NCBI RefSeq assembly: GCF_964340395.1
Contig: NC_135564.1
Span: forward strand, 18,833,431 to 18,844,818
Length of the DNA: 11,388 bases
Direction: 5' to 3'
From: Glandiceps talaboti
Taxonomy: Eukaryota; Hemichordata; Enteropneusta; Spengelidae
Part shown: piece by piece, positions 1 through 8,872 of the stretch
Position numbering within the stretch: the first letter of the stretch is position 1
Layout of the letters: each line of letters begins with the position of its first letter
The notes under the pieces: model-generated
Databases searched by the model: none
Told to the model about the DNA's origin: nothing
What the model saw: only the letters and a program-made list of their open reading frames with translations
Translations under genes and position numbers: made by a program

Positions 1-20
1 TGATTGATTGATTGATTGAT
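1..20. repeat. (TGAT)5 microsatellite at window edge
   Basis: Five perfect TGAT units open the window, so the array may extend further left. A short related tract, ATTGATTGATTGA, occurs near 8838-8850. Confidence 0.9.
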
Positions 21-672
21 ATCACACATGTAATTAAAGTTGAAAATTAGAATTTGTTGTTTTTATCAAATATGGCGGGAAACTGAGGAGTTAGGGTATA
101 ATTTCAATATTTTATCTTGTTATACCATTATGTTTCGTGCATGGCAATGTGTTTTGTATAAAAGGACGACACACATTCATTATCATTTAAATGTCAATTT
201 AATGTTTAATAAAAAGTCGCTTTTATTATCAACATTACTGTACAATTATCACATAAATCTGAAAGAGTAAAATATTGATCGTACGGAATCGTGTCCCGTT
301 ATCAAAATGGTCTGGTCGATATCATTTCTCGTCACGACATTTTTTTCGATATGATTTTCGTGTTGTTCATTATGAACATAAATCTAATACGCTAATGTCC
401 TACTTACAAACGCCATCTTGTTGGAAGACATGCCTGATAGGTTTGAAATATCGCAGATGTTTAAAATGATGATAAAACGTTCTAGCCATACGAAAGATTT
501 TAATCTTGATTCTCATAAATGACATTAAGGTCATATGTAAATTAGTTCAAGGTGAGTACCATCGATATCAATAATCATTATGTTCACTTTGAAGACATCA
601 CAGAAGGATTAATCACTGGAGTTTTCTGTAATGGCATTTTTGGAAGCTGGAGATAGAGCTGCAAAATCGAAT
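21..672. other. AT-rich stretch without recognisable gene
   Basis: Short open frames at 40-270 and 275-469 have random-looking composition (rich in C, Y, H and R) and no recognisable domain. A donor-like CAAG/GTGAGT occurs at 548-557, but no convincing exon leads into it. I see no RNA gene or transposon end here. It is most simply intergenic or intronic DNA. Confidence 0.5.
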
Positions 673-713
673 CGTCGTAAACCACATATACCAGCCTCTT
701 TTACGGCACCGTC
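673..713 (-). repeat. Dispersed ~40-bp repeat, copy 1 (inverted)
   Basis: Read on the minus strand, this segment contains a 21-nt block (693-713) identical to 2854-2874 on the plus strand. It is followed by GTGGTTTACGACG, which recurs in both plus-strand copies. A 7-nt insertion separates the two blocks here. The repeat sits inside a 62-codon open frame (631-819) whose reality is doubtful. The 21-nt identity is directly visible; whether this is a transposon fragment, a duplicated coding scrap or something else is unknown. Confidence 0.6.
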
Positions 714-1966
714 AAGATTGACATTTCGCAGTGTCGCCGAAGAAATATTAGCTCTGGTTAGCGAGAATGAGAAAATCGACCATGTTTTGCTTCATTGTAA
801 TTTCAGACATGGCATGTAGTCATTCAAAGACTGAAAATAATTGAAATACATTTCTTTCGGATGAAGGTTTTGATTCTGAAACTCAAAGGAAATGTATGTA
901 TGCATAGATGTAACTATTAGCCGACAAAACTATCCATTACACATACATGAATAAACTTCCTTACAAATTCGATCTTCATTCAATTTTTATGGATCACGTG
1001 ATACCACATTGTCAAAGAATGAACGTCGTCACCCTGTCGCCTGCATCTTCGAAATGGCACGTGACATAATTGACATTTTTCATTGTCAACGCGACGTGCC
1101 TCACGTTCATCTCAAACAGATTTCCATAACGCCATGTAAAAGTAGCCCTGGTTTCATCTCGTTAACGTCTGCCAAGGCTTAACCGCTCATGTACTAAGTA
1201 ATTTCCAACCGAAATAATTTCACCCAAAATAGTTTTATAGTAAATATTTCTCAAATGTATATTTGGATTTAGTCTTGGATGGTAGATAGCATCTTAATGT
1301 ATGCGTTTACACGAAATTTTGGCTTAAAAGCGACCAGTTTCAGCGAAATATTGCATATAATATTCTGTCATCTGTGTATTCGTCTGAGAGTGAAATGGTT
1401 AGGGATATTTTTCAAGTGGTTCTAATAGCCCTTAAACATTTTTGTGTACGAGATGGAATACACGACATTAAAGTGAAAGACCGGCGTCTGGTTTTTAATA
1501 GCGTTTTGCTGTTGTCACTTATTTTCTTTGTTCAATATCGAACAAATTAACCCTTGCCTAGCCTTCAGGTCACCGAGGTTAACTCGAAACTCTAATGCAA
1601 AACATTCTGCGCATGTGTGTAATTAACACTCGTCAAACTGGATAGTGTGTTGTTCGACGTCTTGTTCTAATCACGAGCGATGACCGATGCTAGCACGGAC
1701 TAGTGACAACACCCACCGTCAAGGGGATGTCGGAAGTAATTTATTATTGCGAAAAAATGATAATTTTTTGCACATACTTGTAATTTCTTTCAAGTTGGCC
1801 TGCTGTTATATTAGCTAAATCTATTCGAATACAATGTCAAATTATAATGTTGAGTGAAACCACTGCTGGGTCCTTCTGGTGACACAATTTAGTATTACGT
1901 CACGTAATTTAAAAAAAAGGCTGTGTTATATACCTAAGGAAACATGTATATAAGGGGAGAGATTGA
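714..1966. other. Non-coding stretch, scattered motifs only
   Basis: No ORF, RNA gene or repeat of note is recognisable in about 1.25 kb. Visible motifs are two CACGTG E-boxes (listed separately), a bZIP-like near-palindrome ATTACGTCACGTAAT at 1894-1908, and a TATATAAGG at 1947-1955 just before the TIR element. None is backed by a neighbouring transcript start that I can identify. Confidence 0.4.
993..1063. promoter_or_regulatory. Pair of CACGTG E-boxes
   Basis: CACGTG occurs at 995-1000, inside the 10-bp palindrome ATCACGTGAT, and again at 1058-1063 (GGCACGTGAC). CACGTG is the core bound by bHLH-zip factors of the USF, MITF/TFE and MYC groups. Two sites 63 bp apart are suggestive, but six-base motifs arise by chance, and further CACGTG copies lie near 3053 and 3696. 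Function is inference. Confidence 0.25.
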
Positions 1967-2358
1967 TAGTTCAATGTAGGATAGAAAAACTAAATTATTT
2001 TACTTTGGGGATTGGGTGGGGTTTTTGAGCCATTTTAGTTCTACTTTTAATGGCTCTGTTTTTACCAATATTTCTAAAACATGTCATCAAATTAGGAAAT
2101 GGAATAATTTTCGCTATATAAAATGCATGGCACTAAAAATACAGTAAAATGTCACCAAAAGAACCACTTCTACTCACTTCATACTGGCTTTCTATTTATA
2201 GCACTACATACTACTACATGCTGATTTGAAATTGATTGTGCGGTCTGGATTATTTTCAATTTTGGCCAATTTAGTTAGGTGTGTGTGTGTGTGTGTGTGT
2301 GGGGGGGGGGGGTGAGGCCTAACTAAAAGAATTTAGGTTTTTATCCTACATTGAACTA
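1967..2358. mobile_element. Short TIR element (MITE-like), 392 bp
   Basis: The first 17 bp, TAGTTCAATGTAGGATA (1967-1983), are the exact reverse complement of the last 17 bp (2342-2358). Similarity continues imperfectly inward for roughly 20 bp more: AAAACTAAATTATTTTA on the left against the complement of TAAAAGAATTTAGGTTTTT on the right. Both ends carry an outer TA, which could be the TA target duplication of Tc1/mariner-type elements, or part of the repeat itself. There is no internal ORF, so it would be non-autonomous. It contains a GT/G-run microsatellite near its right end. Superfamily assignment is uncertain. Confidence 0.7.
2279..2312 (+). repeat. (GT)n-(G)n microsatellite
   Basis: About eleven GT units run directly into a run of about a dozen G. 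It lies inside the TIR element, 30 bp from its right inverted repeat. Long G homopolymers are prone to sequencing and assembly length error. Confidence 0.9.
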
Positions 2359-2548
2359 TTAAGTGTAATGTCCTGTAGTTACAACTGAGTCATTACAAAT
2401 GAAAGCAAAAATACAAGTACTTGTAATTAATTGTTATCACTGAAGACTTTCAAGTCTGACTACTTGTATTTTGTTTTCATTTCTAAAGAGTCGACCATTC
2501 TCGAAGACCAGATCTCTGTTGGCATTCTACTTCCCGCCGCCGGATCAG

Positions 2549-2598
2549 GTGCGTCCTGGACGGTCGGTGCCGTGGAAGTAGTTGTGGTTTACGACAAT
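2549..2598 (+). repeat. Dispersed ~40-bp repeat, copy 2
   Basis: Shares GTGCGTCCTGGACGGT, GGTGCCGT and TTGTGGTTTACGAC blocks with copy 3 (2841-2892). It matches the reverse complement of copy 1 (673-713) with more substitutions. The surrounding ~100 bp are noticeably more GC-rich than the flanks. It lies at the end of a 61-codon frame (2431-2616) that I do not recognise. This is the most diverged of the three copies. Confidence 0.45.
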
Positions 2599-2840
2599 GA
2601 GAGTCGGCGTGTCTGAAGTTTTGTCCCTACAAAGTAACTCAGTTGTCTACCCATGTTGTATGAATACATTTGTCACACAGTTTGAGCGAGGTTAGGTGAA
2701 ATTGGATGTAAAAATTGATTCTTGGCTGTTCTGTTCTACAAGTCGAACATATTAGAAACGCAATTCTGTCATTTATGTAACTTATAAAAACCATAAATGT
2801 ATATTCTCGCAAGCCAAAACACATATTTCTACTGCAGCAA

Positions 2841-2892
2841 CGATGCGTGCTTGGACGGTGCCGTAAAAGAGGCTGTGGTTTATTACGACGAT
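2841..2892 (+). repeat. Dispersed ~40-bp repeat, copy 3
   Basis: Contains the 21-nt block (2854-2874) identical in reverse complement to 693-713, then GTGGTTTATTACGACGAT. In one plus-strand frame it reads DGAVKEAVVYYDD. It is preceded by an acceptor-like TTTCTACTGCAG ending at 2837. A coding origin is possible but unproven, because the same block in copy 1 reads into unrelated residues after the shared core. Confidence 0.55.
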
Positions 2893-3088
2893 GTAAATGT
2901 AATGCTAACCATAAAATTAATGTAATAATTTTTAACCACAAATGTAATGTTCATTTATGGGTTTTAATACATTTCTGGGTGGGCGTGGTAGCTAATTTCA
3001 TAGAACAAAATGATTATTCTTTGTGAAATGATATCAACTTCAATAATACTCCCACGTGGATATCGATGTTGTATAGTGAACATGTTTT

Positions 3089-3419
3089 TTAAAGTGGCCA
3101 TTTGGATGAGAATTTGGTATATATTTTGGATTTTGAATTGATAAAACAATTTTACTATGTTTTTCTACTTGAAAAAATGTGTGAAACAACATATAGCAAG
3201 CTTGTAACCAAATAAATTTCAAAATTAAAAAAGTGTCTAAAATGTTTGTTACTGTAGCATTTTGACACACTTTTTAGCTTTCTGCAATTTGTTGAATTCC
3301 AATATAGACTTTATCGATACTGTTTCACATTCAGTTTCAAGTAGCAACAACTTGGTAAAGTTGTTTAAAAACTAAAAATCCCAAGTAATACCAAATTCTC
3401 AACCATATGGCCACTTTAA
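3089..3419. mobile_element. Foldback MITE, copy A
   Basis: Begins TTAAAGTGGCCATTTGG and ends CCATATGGCCACTTTAA, with the two halves complementary over most of the 331 bp. The left arm (GATGAGAATTTGGTAT) pairs with the right arm (ATACCAAATTCTCA). TTAA sits at both outer ends and may be the target duplication, as in piggyBac-type insertions, although the internal AGTGG terminus is not a typical piggyBac terminus. There is no ORF. It is more diverged between its arms than copy C, suggesting an older insertion. Confidence 0.8.
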
Positions 3420-4522
3420 TGCATGAAAACAAACTTTGATTTTTTTTCTGAATTGTTAGTATAGTACTGTAGTGTATGGAATCGAACTACTCGCAATAAC
3501 TTTTTCTTTTCGATTAACTAAAACATCTTTATTTCGATTACTTTGTGCGGTCCGCCATCTTGTCGACATATAAAGAGAAAATGTTATTTTAAATTTGTGA
3601 CAGACCAAGGGGACACAATGTACTTGATTAAATATACAGATTTTCAAGTTTTGTTTCATCACCTTTATGCCTTGCATTCACATCGTAAAACGAGTCACGT
3701 GTATACATTAACACAGTTTGATCATCTGAGGCTTGTCACACACTTCAGGCTATAGAGATTGTTCGCCTGCATAAATAAACGATTTGTAACGTCTCATAAA
3801 TACAGCTGGAACTGTCTCTTTCCTGTTTTGGATGATCGCTTAAAACGTAGCAGTTAGCCGAATCACACTTGCGCCTCGGGGTCCCACGCTACTGAAACCC
3901 AGCTACGCTCAAACAAAACTTTGTTTCTCGGTTGAAATTTACATGATTAATGACAGACTTTTTTGCTAGTGAACTCTGGCGCCATGCAAATACGCGACGC
4001 CAAATTCAGAATGGGTAAGAGCTTCCATACTAATCAAGACATGACGCATAACGTTTGTCAACAAGAATCACTTCACCTGGACATGCGTATGATGAACGCC
4101 AACATGAACGCGACTATACAGGATATGTTTGTATGACATTATATACCATATATCATATGTCTTGGGCTATATCTATCACATCAAATATATATTTTAGGTC
4201 GAATCATAATGTCAAGTGGGATATATAGGAGAGATTATGACTGCATTACGTTTTTCTGTTTGTGAATGCTGATAAGATTTGGCCTGATATCTCTGTCACG
4301 ATTCGATGGACAATATCCCCATTGGTGGTCGTAAACTCCCGGTCTTTTTATATTGTTAGTTGCTGTTTTTACGTTAACAGTCCATAGATAAGTTACATAC
4401 ATATACATTGTGTATGTCTCACACCTAAAGTAAATAAAGGAAAGGTGATATTAGAGCTAAAGTATATACAATAAAACACCCACAAGTACCCTGCTAATAT
4501 AATAGTGTGAATTAATATCTGA

Positions 4523-4523
<1 letters not shown>
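3420..4523. other. Non-coding stretch between MITE A and microsatellite
   Basis: About 1.1 kb with no recognisable gene. Small open frames (for example 3543-3755) look random. Visible motifs are an octamer ATGCAAAT at 3984-3991, the POU-domain (Oct-type) consensus, and a donor-like ATGG/GTAAGA near 4013-4020 without a supporting exon. From 4130 to 4220 the sequence is TATA/ATAT-rich. Confidence 0.4.
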
Positions 4524-4557
<34 letters not shown>

Positions 4558-4651
4558 TGTCTGTCTGTCTGTCTGTCTGCCTGCCTGCCTGCCTGTCTGT
4601 CTGTCAGTGTATGTATGTATGTATGTATGTATGTATGTATGTATATATGTA

Positions 4652-4725
<74 letters not shown>

Positions 4726-4742
4726 CATCTGTCTGTCTCTCT
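4524..4742 (+). repeat. Compound microsatellite (TG/TCTG/CCTG/TATG)
   Basis: In order: (TG)n 4524-4556, (TCTG)n, a short (CCTG)n block near 4579-4594, more TCTG, (TATG)n about 4609-4657, a second (TG)n to 4684, then (TCTG)n with CTCTC interruptions to 4742. The block order TG-TCTG-TATG-TG-TCTG looks like an internal duplication of a TG-TCTG module separated by TATG. Cys/Val-rich or Thr/His-rich frames across it are translation artefacts on both strands. Confidence 0.97.
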
Positions 4743-4876
4743 GTAGTAAATTTGACTCTTTGAACAAAACAAAACCTCAGGAGTAGTCGTTTACCTTGTA
4801 CATTTGCAAAATTTATTCACTTACTATATATTTAATTACGAGGCTGTTGATAACCAAACGAAAGTGTGTGTCTGCC

Positions 4877-5221
4877 TTAAAGTGGCTGAATTGGGTATTT
4901 ATTTTGGATTTTTAATTTATAAAACAAATTACACCTACTTGGAAAATCAATGTGAAACAACATTGACCAAGTCTGTGTTTGACACTCAATACATTGCAAA
5001 AAGCTAAAAAATGTGCAAAAAGTTTGTTATTGTACATACAATAACAACAACAATTTTACACATTTATTAATCTTTTGCAATTCATTGAGTTATAAACAGG
5101 GACTTGACATATGTTGTTTTACATTGATTTGACAAGTAGGACGCCATAATACAAATGTTTCATAAATTAAAAATCCAAAATAAATACTAGTATCAAATCC
5201 TCATCCATATGGCCTCTTCAA
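4877..5221. mobile_element. Foldback MITE, copy B
   Basis: Same family as 3089-3419 and 11015-11358. The left end is TTAAAGTGGCTGAATTGGG and continues GTATTTATTTTGGATTTTTA. The right end is ATCCATATGGCCTCTTCAA, with the terminal CACTTTAA degraded. The central TTGTTATTGTACATACAATA around 5024-5043 is palindromic and corresponds to the perfect centre of copy C. Length is 345 bp. The left arm lacks the GATGAGAATT block (it reads TGAATTGGG), so this copy carries a small deletion. No coding capacity. Confidence 0.8.
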
Positions 5222-5711
5222 TATCTCTTTATAGGTTCAAAATCACATGTTGACAATATTTATGAGAGTAAAATTGGGGTGTTGAAGACAATATTCTAGA
5301 ACGTGTATGGTTTGATATTTTATGCTTCTAAATGGGCGCCAACATGGTTGTTCTTACTTTCAAAAAAGTACCCACCGTGGGAGGGGAGGATACCACCTCC
5401 CACACCCTCCCCACTAGCGATCGTGTGGGGTGCTGTTTCTGCCAAAAATCAAGATTGAAGGGGAAACCCTGCCGGCAAAGCATGTCCAAGTATATAGGCT
5501 ACGGCCCAATATTAATTATGTAATGACAACCCCAAAAAAAAAAAACCCAAATATAAAAATATGTATAACCCTTGAGGTGGGAGGGGATTACGAAAATGTT
5601 GGGGTTCATTTCAGAGGGGGCGATAAACTTGGGGGGGGGGGCGCTTCGAAAATGTTTTGACCAAATATGTTCTCCTCAGGCCCCTCTCTGCCATAAATTC
5701 TGCTCGTTCCA
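5222..5711. other. G/C-run-rich segment with short hairpin
   Basis: No gene is recognised. GTGGGAGG (5377-5384) pairs perfectly with CCTCCCAC (5396-5403) across an 11-nt loop. A related GGTGGGAGGGG occurs near 5575-5585. There is a 12-nt A run near 5527-5539 and an 11-nt G run at 5631-5641, with further G4-G5 runs near 5600 and 5617. The open frames here (5332-5523, 5430-5660) are short and follow the low-complexity composition, so I do not call them genes. Confidence 0.5.
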
Positions 5712-5719
5712 TTAAGTTA

Positions 5720-5807
5720 CACCACACCATCTTATAATACCATCTTACCATCTTAGCACCACATCGCATCACAGCACAATACAGCACAGGGCAGCACATC
5801 ACATCAA
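5720..5807 (+). repeat. Cryptically simple CAGCACA/CATCTTA repeat
   Basis: Degenerate reiterations of ACCATCTTA (5725-5755) pass into ATCACAGCACAATACAGCACA-type units (about 5765-5807). The pattern is slippage-derived simple sequence rather than coding. The minus-strand frame across it (5611-5802) has C/M/R-rich low-complexity residues typical of such repeats. Confidence 0.7.
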
Positions 5808-6659
5808 ATTCAGTGCAGGATGCAGGCCTCGGCTGTTATCTCACATATAACCAATGTCGTAAAAAAAGATGTCTCACCAGAGATTACCGTCCAATTAGAT
5901 TCTAGACCGTAATGGGTTACATGGAGACGAGTAACTGATAATGGTATTTTTGTATTTTCACCGAACAGATTAGACACCTTCTTTTAATTTCCACCTCGAG
6001 TTTAACACGTTCCACTTGACTGCATCACCCGTGTATCAGCATACCAAACTCCCAATTTGCAACGTAAGGTGCATTTAAATGTGTGCTTTATGATTGTTGA
6101 ACACATAAACACAACGTCCCTTTAATATTATGAAATACATGAACTATAGTTGCACATAGACCCTCCACCGTGGAGACATCAACAATGACAACGTCGCTGG
6201 CAGTGGCTGAGAAAACGACAACAACAGCTCATCAGATATGTTTACTGGGCCACATTAATATTGACTCATTTGGCACCTTGCATATAATTAAAGTGGCACA
6301 AGCCGAGTTATAATTACTCGGCTGAAATTCTTATATAAAACTTTGTTTAAACTATTCTATCTTAAAGTTAATGTTGATACATGCCCTCAATAACATCAAA
6401 ATCGTCTCCTGCCATTGTTAGTGCAGTTGATGACGTAATAGTTCTTTTTTTAAATCTTGGCTTGATTTCAATGCTCCAACTAGAATTTTACGGAATCGGC
6501 CTGTTTTTAGGGAGAGGCAAAGTCGCATAATTATTAGTAAACACCCTCCTTTAATTAAAATCATGATGTGTTTCAAAGAAACTGTACAGAGTAATTCATC
6601 AATTGGTATATTTAGCGCTATGCCATGTTTTAAGAATTTACTTCGTCAGATTGTTTAAA
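5808..6659. other. Unannotated stretch with one perfect small hairpin
   Basis: No gene, transposon end or long repeat is seen in about 850 bp. The one clear structure is an 8-bp perfect stem at 6301-6323 (AGCCGAGT / ACTCGGCT) with a 7-nt loop, TATAATT. The remaining sequence is ordinary AT-rich DNA. Confidence 0.45.
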
Positions 6660-6895
6660 TTAACGTGTTTTGACTTTTTTCTCAGTTGATGAGTGTAAGT
6701 GTGAATATTGTAACGTGATATACGTTGTTTCTATTTTAGGTGTTAATTTGTGTTCCATCTTCCCATTCAAGTGCATTTCTGTTGTGTTTGTCTTGTACAA
6801 TTTTATTGTTGGAGCCTGTTAATGGGACTAGTCCCATAGGTCATCCTTGGAAGTAAATAAATAAATAAATAAAAATAAATAAATAAATAAACAAA

Positions 6896-6926
<31 letters not shown>

Positions 6927-6929
6927 ATA
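6660..6929 (+). mobile_element. Probable 3' end of a non-LTR retrotransposon (5'-truncated)
   Basis: The segment ends in a long (AAAT)n tract (6852-6929), a typical tail of several LINE clades and their SINEs. About 15 bp before the tail is a 16-bp perfect palindrome, ATGGGACTAGTCCCAT (6822-6837), followed by AGGTCATCCTTGGAAG. A stem-loop next to a simple-repeat tail is what many LINE reverse transcriptases recognise at their template 3' end. There is no reverse-transcriptase ORF, so this would be a severely truncated copy. The left limit is arbitrary because I cannot see the insertion junction. The alternative is a microsatellite beside a chance palindrome. Confidence 0.45.
6852..6929 (+). 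repeat. (AAAT)n microsatellite
   Basis: About nineteen AAAT units with two interruptions (AAAAAT near 6871 and ACAAAT near 6891). It stops abruptly at GGGGTTTCC. Read as the tail of the retroelement end immediately upstream. Confidence 0.95.
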
Positions 6930-7061
6930 GGGGTTTCCATGATATTTTAATATACATATACAAATTATATGCCATCGAATTGTTTATTGTATATTTAATT
7001 CCTGAATGCCAGATTAAAGTCCTGTCAATCGTAAGTGATGGCTAAGTATGCTGTAGACATT

Positions 7062-7132
7062 AGAATACTATAGGTACCATTACATATGCAACACAATTTA
7101 CCACCTAAAACAGAATAAACCCTCTTTGGTAA
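7062..7132 (+). repeat. Diverged direct repeat, copy 1
   Basis: Aligns with 7524-7596 over about 72 bp, with small gaps. Shared blocks include AGAAT, TACAGGTA/TATAGGTA, GATATG/CATATG, CACCTAAAAC and CCCTCTTTG. The offset is about 463 bp. The two copies bracket the small protein-like relic at 7196-7375. The origin, local duplication or two ends of an element in direct orientation (LTR-like), is undetermined. Confidence 0.6.
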
Positions 7133-7195
7133 GGTCTAAAAAAATGTTTGGTTGCGGTTACGCGACCCCACCTAGTTTTTCACTGCCGATTCTGA

Positions 7196-7375
7196 ACTTT
7201 TTTCACAAATAAAATCACAGAAAATTGTGAAGTCTCGCGAAAACTAGTGGATGCGGAAACTGACATCAACTTACTAAGACAATATAAAACAGTTTTTCCA
7301 ATCTGTAATGGATGTCCATCTGATGAGAAGAAACCAATAACACAGAGACAATTTGGAAAACAACAGAAAACATAA
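7196..7375 (+). pseudogene. Possible coding relic, 59 codons, no start
   Basis: A plus-strand frame open from just after a TGA at 7193 to a TAA at 7373 has no ATG but reads like protein. It includes KLVDAETDINLLRQYKTVF, then a C-x-x-C pair (CNGC), then a lysine/glutamine-rich basic end. An acceptor-like ATAAAATCACAG ends at 7219, but no good donor follows. I recognise no family. It may be a decayed fragment of a mobile-element protein or host exon, or a chance open frame. The minus-strand frame 7180-7395 over the same DNA looks less protein-like. Confidence 0.2.
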
Positions 7376-7976
7376 CTACCTGATGAATTAGACACTCACA
7401 CATGAAGAAAACATGTATAATAAAATGAAATAAAAAATCTACCTACCCCCACCTATTCTAAAATTGAACGTAATCAGAACCACACAATTGTTTTTATTAG
7501 GCTTAAGTATTTCTTCAGTAAATAGAATTATACTACAGGTATTATTAGATATGTAGCAACAATTATCACCTAAAACGTATAATCCCTCTTTGATAATTTC
7601 ATCATTTACTTTGAATAAACTGGGATAGTGTATAGTTAAGTGTTATTTTCCTAGACGTGACGTCTTAGAAGTCAAAAGGTGAATCTCTTAAAAGCCATGG
7701 AAATAAATGTACATTGAGAATCCATTTATTATGTTGATATCCAGTGGACAGCTGTGTCGTGGTGATCTTTATTCTAGTAAGACGTGTCTATCACACCTTT
7801 TATATGTCCATAAAACTAGTGCATTGTATTAAGACAAAAACAGGAAGCGACATCATCCCTATTAGCTACACGTATATTTTAGTAATATCTTTCCACGTAA
7901 TTATAAAATGGATGACAAAGAACTTTTTGAATATCGACGAACAAATGGTGTACTGTGTCGTGACATCTGCAGGCAT
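7376..7976. other. No gene recognised; holds second direct-repeat copy
   Basis: Apart from the repeat at 7524-7596, nothing is supported. Two overlapping frames (7744-8001 and 7908-8099) are open but hydrophobic/random in character, with no domain. The ATG at 7908 has a reasonable animal start context (AAAATGG) and reads MDDKELFEYRRTNG. Without conservation data I do not call it a gene. Confidence 0.4.
7524..7596 (+). repeat. Diverged direct repeat, copy 2
   Basis: Partner of 7062-7132, in the same orientation. Includes TATCACCTAAAACGTATAAT and CCCTCTTTGATAAT. The level of divergence suggests an old duplication. Confidence 0.6.
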
Positions 7977-7990
7977 GTTGCCATGGCAAC
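7977..7990. promoter_or_regulatory. X-box (RFX-type) site 1
   Basis: GTTGCCATGGCAAC is a perfect 14-bp palindrome matching the RFX X-box consensus GTNRCC-N(0-3)-RGYAAC, with a 2-nt spacer. RFX factors bind such sites in promoters and enhancers of ciliary and neuronal genes in animals. Binding here is inferred from sequence only. Confidence 0.55.
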
Positions 7991-8099
7991 TTGTGGATTA
8001 AGGCAGAATGCACCTCAGGGACAGATTTCACTGAAAATCAAAGTTTTTCAAATCTCTTTGCCATATGATAGCGTGTTCCTGGGCCTTCTGAAATACTGA

Positions 8100-8710
8100 A
8101 AGAAGTTTGGGGTTCACTATCTTGTTTTCAAAGAAATCTTTTATTTTCTCACAGAGTTAACACAGTATTAGACTCTAAACTGACTGAATAATTATATCGT
8201 TTGTATCTGACTTTCGAAAGTCCTTGCATTGGACAATATTAGAACAACTATTGTGCCCCAGTCAACTTAGCTCTACAAATGGGGACCTGTTAGGATAGAG
8301 AGTATATTATGAATGTTATTCTATAGGCTGAAATGCATGCTGTCCAGGAAGTTGGGGAATAAATGTTGTTACGTTATATAGGTACGTGCCAGGGGTATCA
8401 TAAAAGTACATTGAGCACAGAGTGAGAAAGTGATAATTAATAAGTAATAAGAACTGATAATTTTTTTATACAAAATGGCGACAGACCCTGTGGTTTCACC
8501 AACTTCGCTGCGTTTATAATGAAAACTGCATATTGCATAATCTTATAGTGTCAAAGGCTTTAGAAACTGTAAAGCATTTGTCATGTCGCTGCTGTCCCTG
8601 TGATATGACTTCATACGACTGATATACATTGATTTTCACCAATGAGGAATGTATTATATTTTTGATTTATCCTATTTATAAAAGAGTGACGTGTATTTTG
8701 AAAATGAAAA
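8100..8710. other. No feature recognised
   Basis: AT-rich DNA of about 600 bp between the first X-box region and the AC repeat. No ORF, RNA gene, transposon end or notable repeat was found on either strand. Confidence 0.45.
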
Positions 8711-8715
8711 CAACA

Positions 8716-8716
<1 letters not shown>

Positions 8717-8777
<61 letters not shown>
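8717..8777 (+). repeat. (AC)30 microsatellite
   Basis: Thirty uninterrupted AC units. The purity suggests a young, length-variable locus. Frames reading Thr-His or Cys-Val across it are artefacts. Confidence 0.98.
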
Positions 8778-8780
<3 letters not shown>

Positions 8781-8858
8781 TGAATCTGTAGCACATAAAT
8801 TAGAATTATTGTTCCAGTACTGGTACGTGATGGAGCATTGATTGATTGACTGGTCACG

Positions 8859-8872
8859 ATAACCATGGCAAC
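8859..8872. promoter_or_regulatory. X-box-like site 2 (imperfect)
   Basis: ATAACCATGGCAAC has one intact half-site (GGCAAC). The left half, ATAACC, misses the consensus at its first base. It lies between strict sites 1 and 3 and is listed because of the clustering. Confidence 0.35.

Noticed and set aside
548-557. CAAG/GTGAGT consensus donor
   Set aside because: The upstream open frame is short and non-descript with no matching acceptor, so it is probably a chance donor-like sequence.
631-819. 62-codon frame MAFLEAGDRAAK... as a small gene
   Set aside because: It spans the inverted copy of the dispersed repeat, and the shared block reads in a different frame and strand elsewhere. No domain is recognised.
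1947-1955. TATATAAGG as a core-promoter TATA box
   Set aside because: AT-rich DNA yields such motifs often. No transcript or initiator can be placed downstream, and a transposon begins 12 bp later.
4523-4786. Several overlapping frames rich in Cys/Val/Ser or Thr/His/Asp on both strands
   Set aside because: They are direct translations of the TG/TCTG/TATG microsatellite and stop at its edges.
5753-5760. TTAGCACC, a REST/RE1 left half-site
   Set aside because: The right half of the RE1 consensus is not present and the motif lies inside simple CAGCACA-type repeats.
7744-8099. Two overlapping frames (85 and 63 codons)
   Set aside because: Hydrophobic or mixed residues without a motif, and no splice or promoter support. 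One covers the X-box, which is more notable than the frame.
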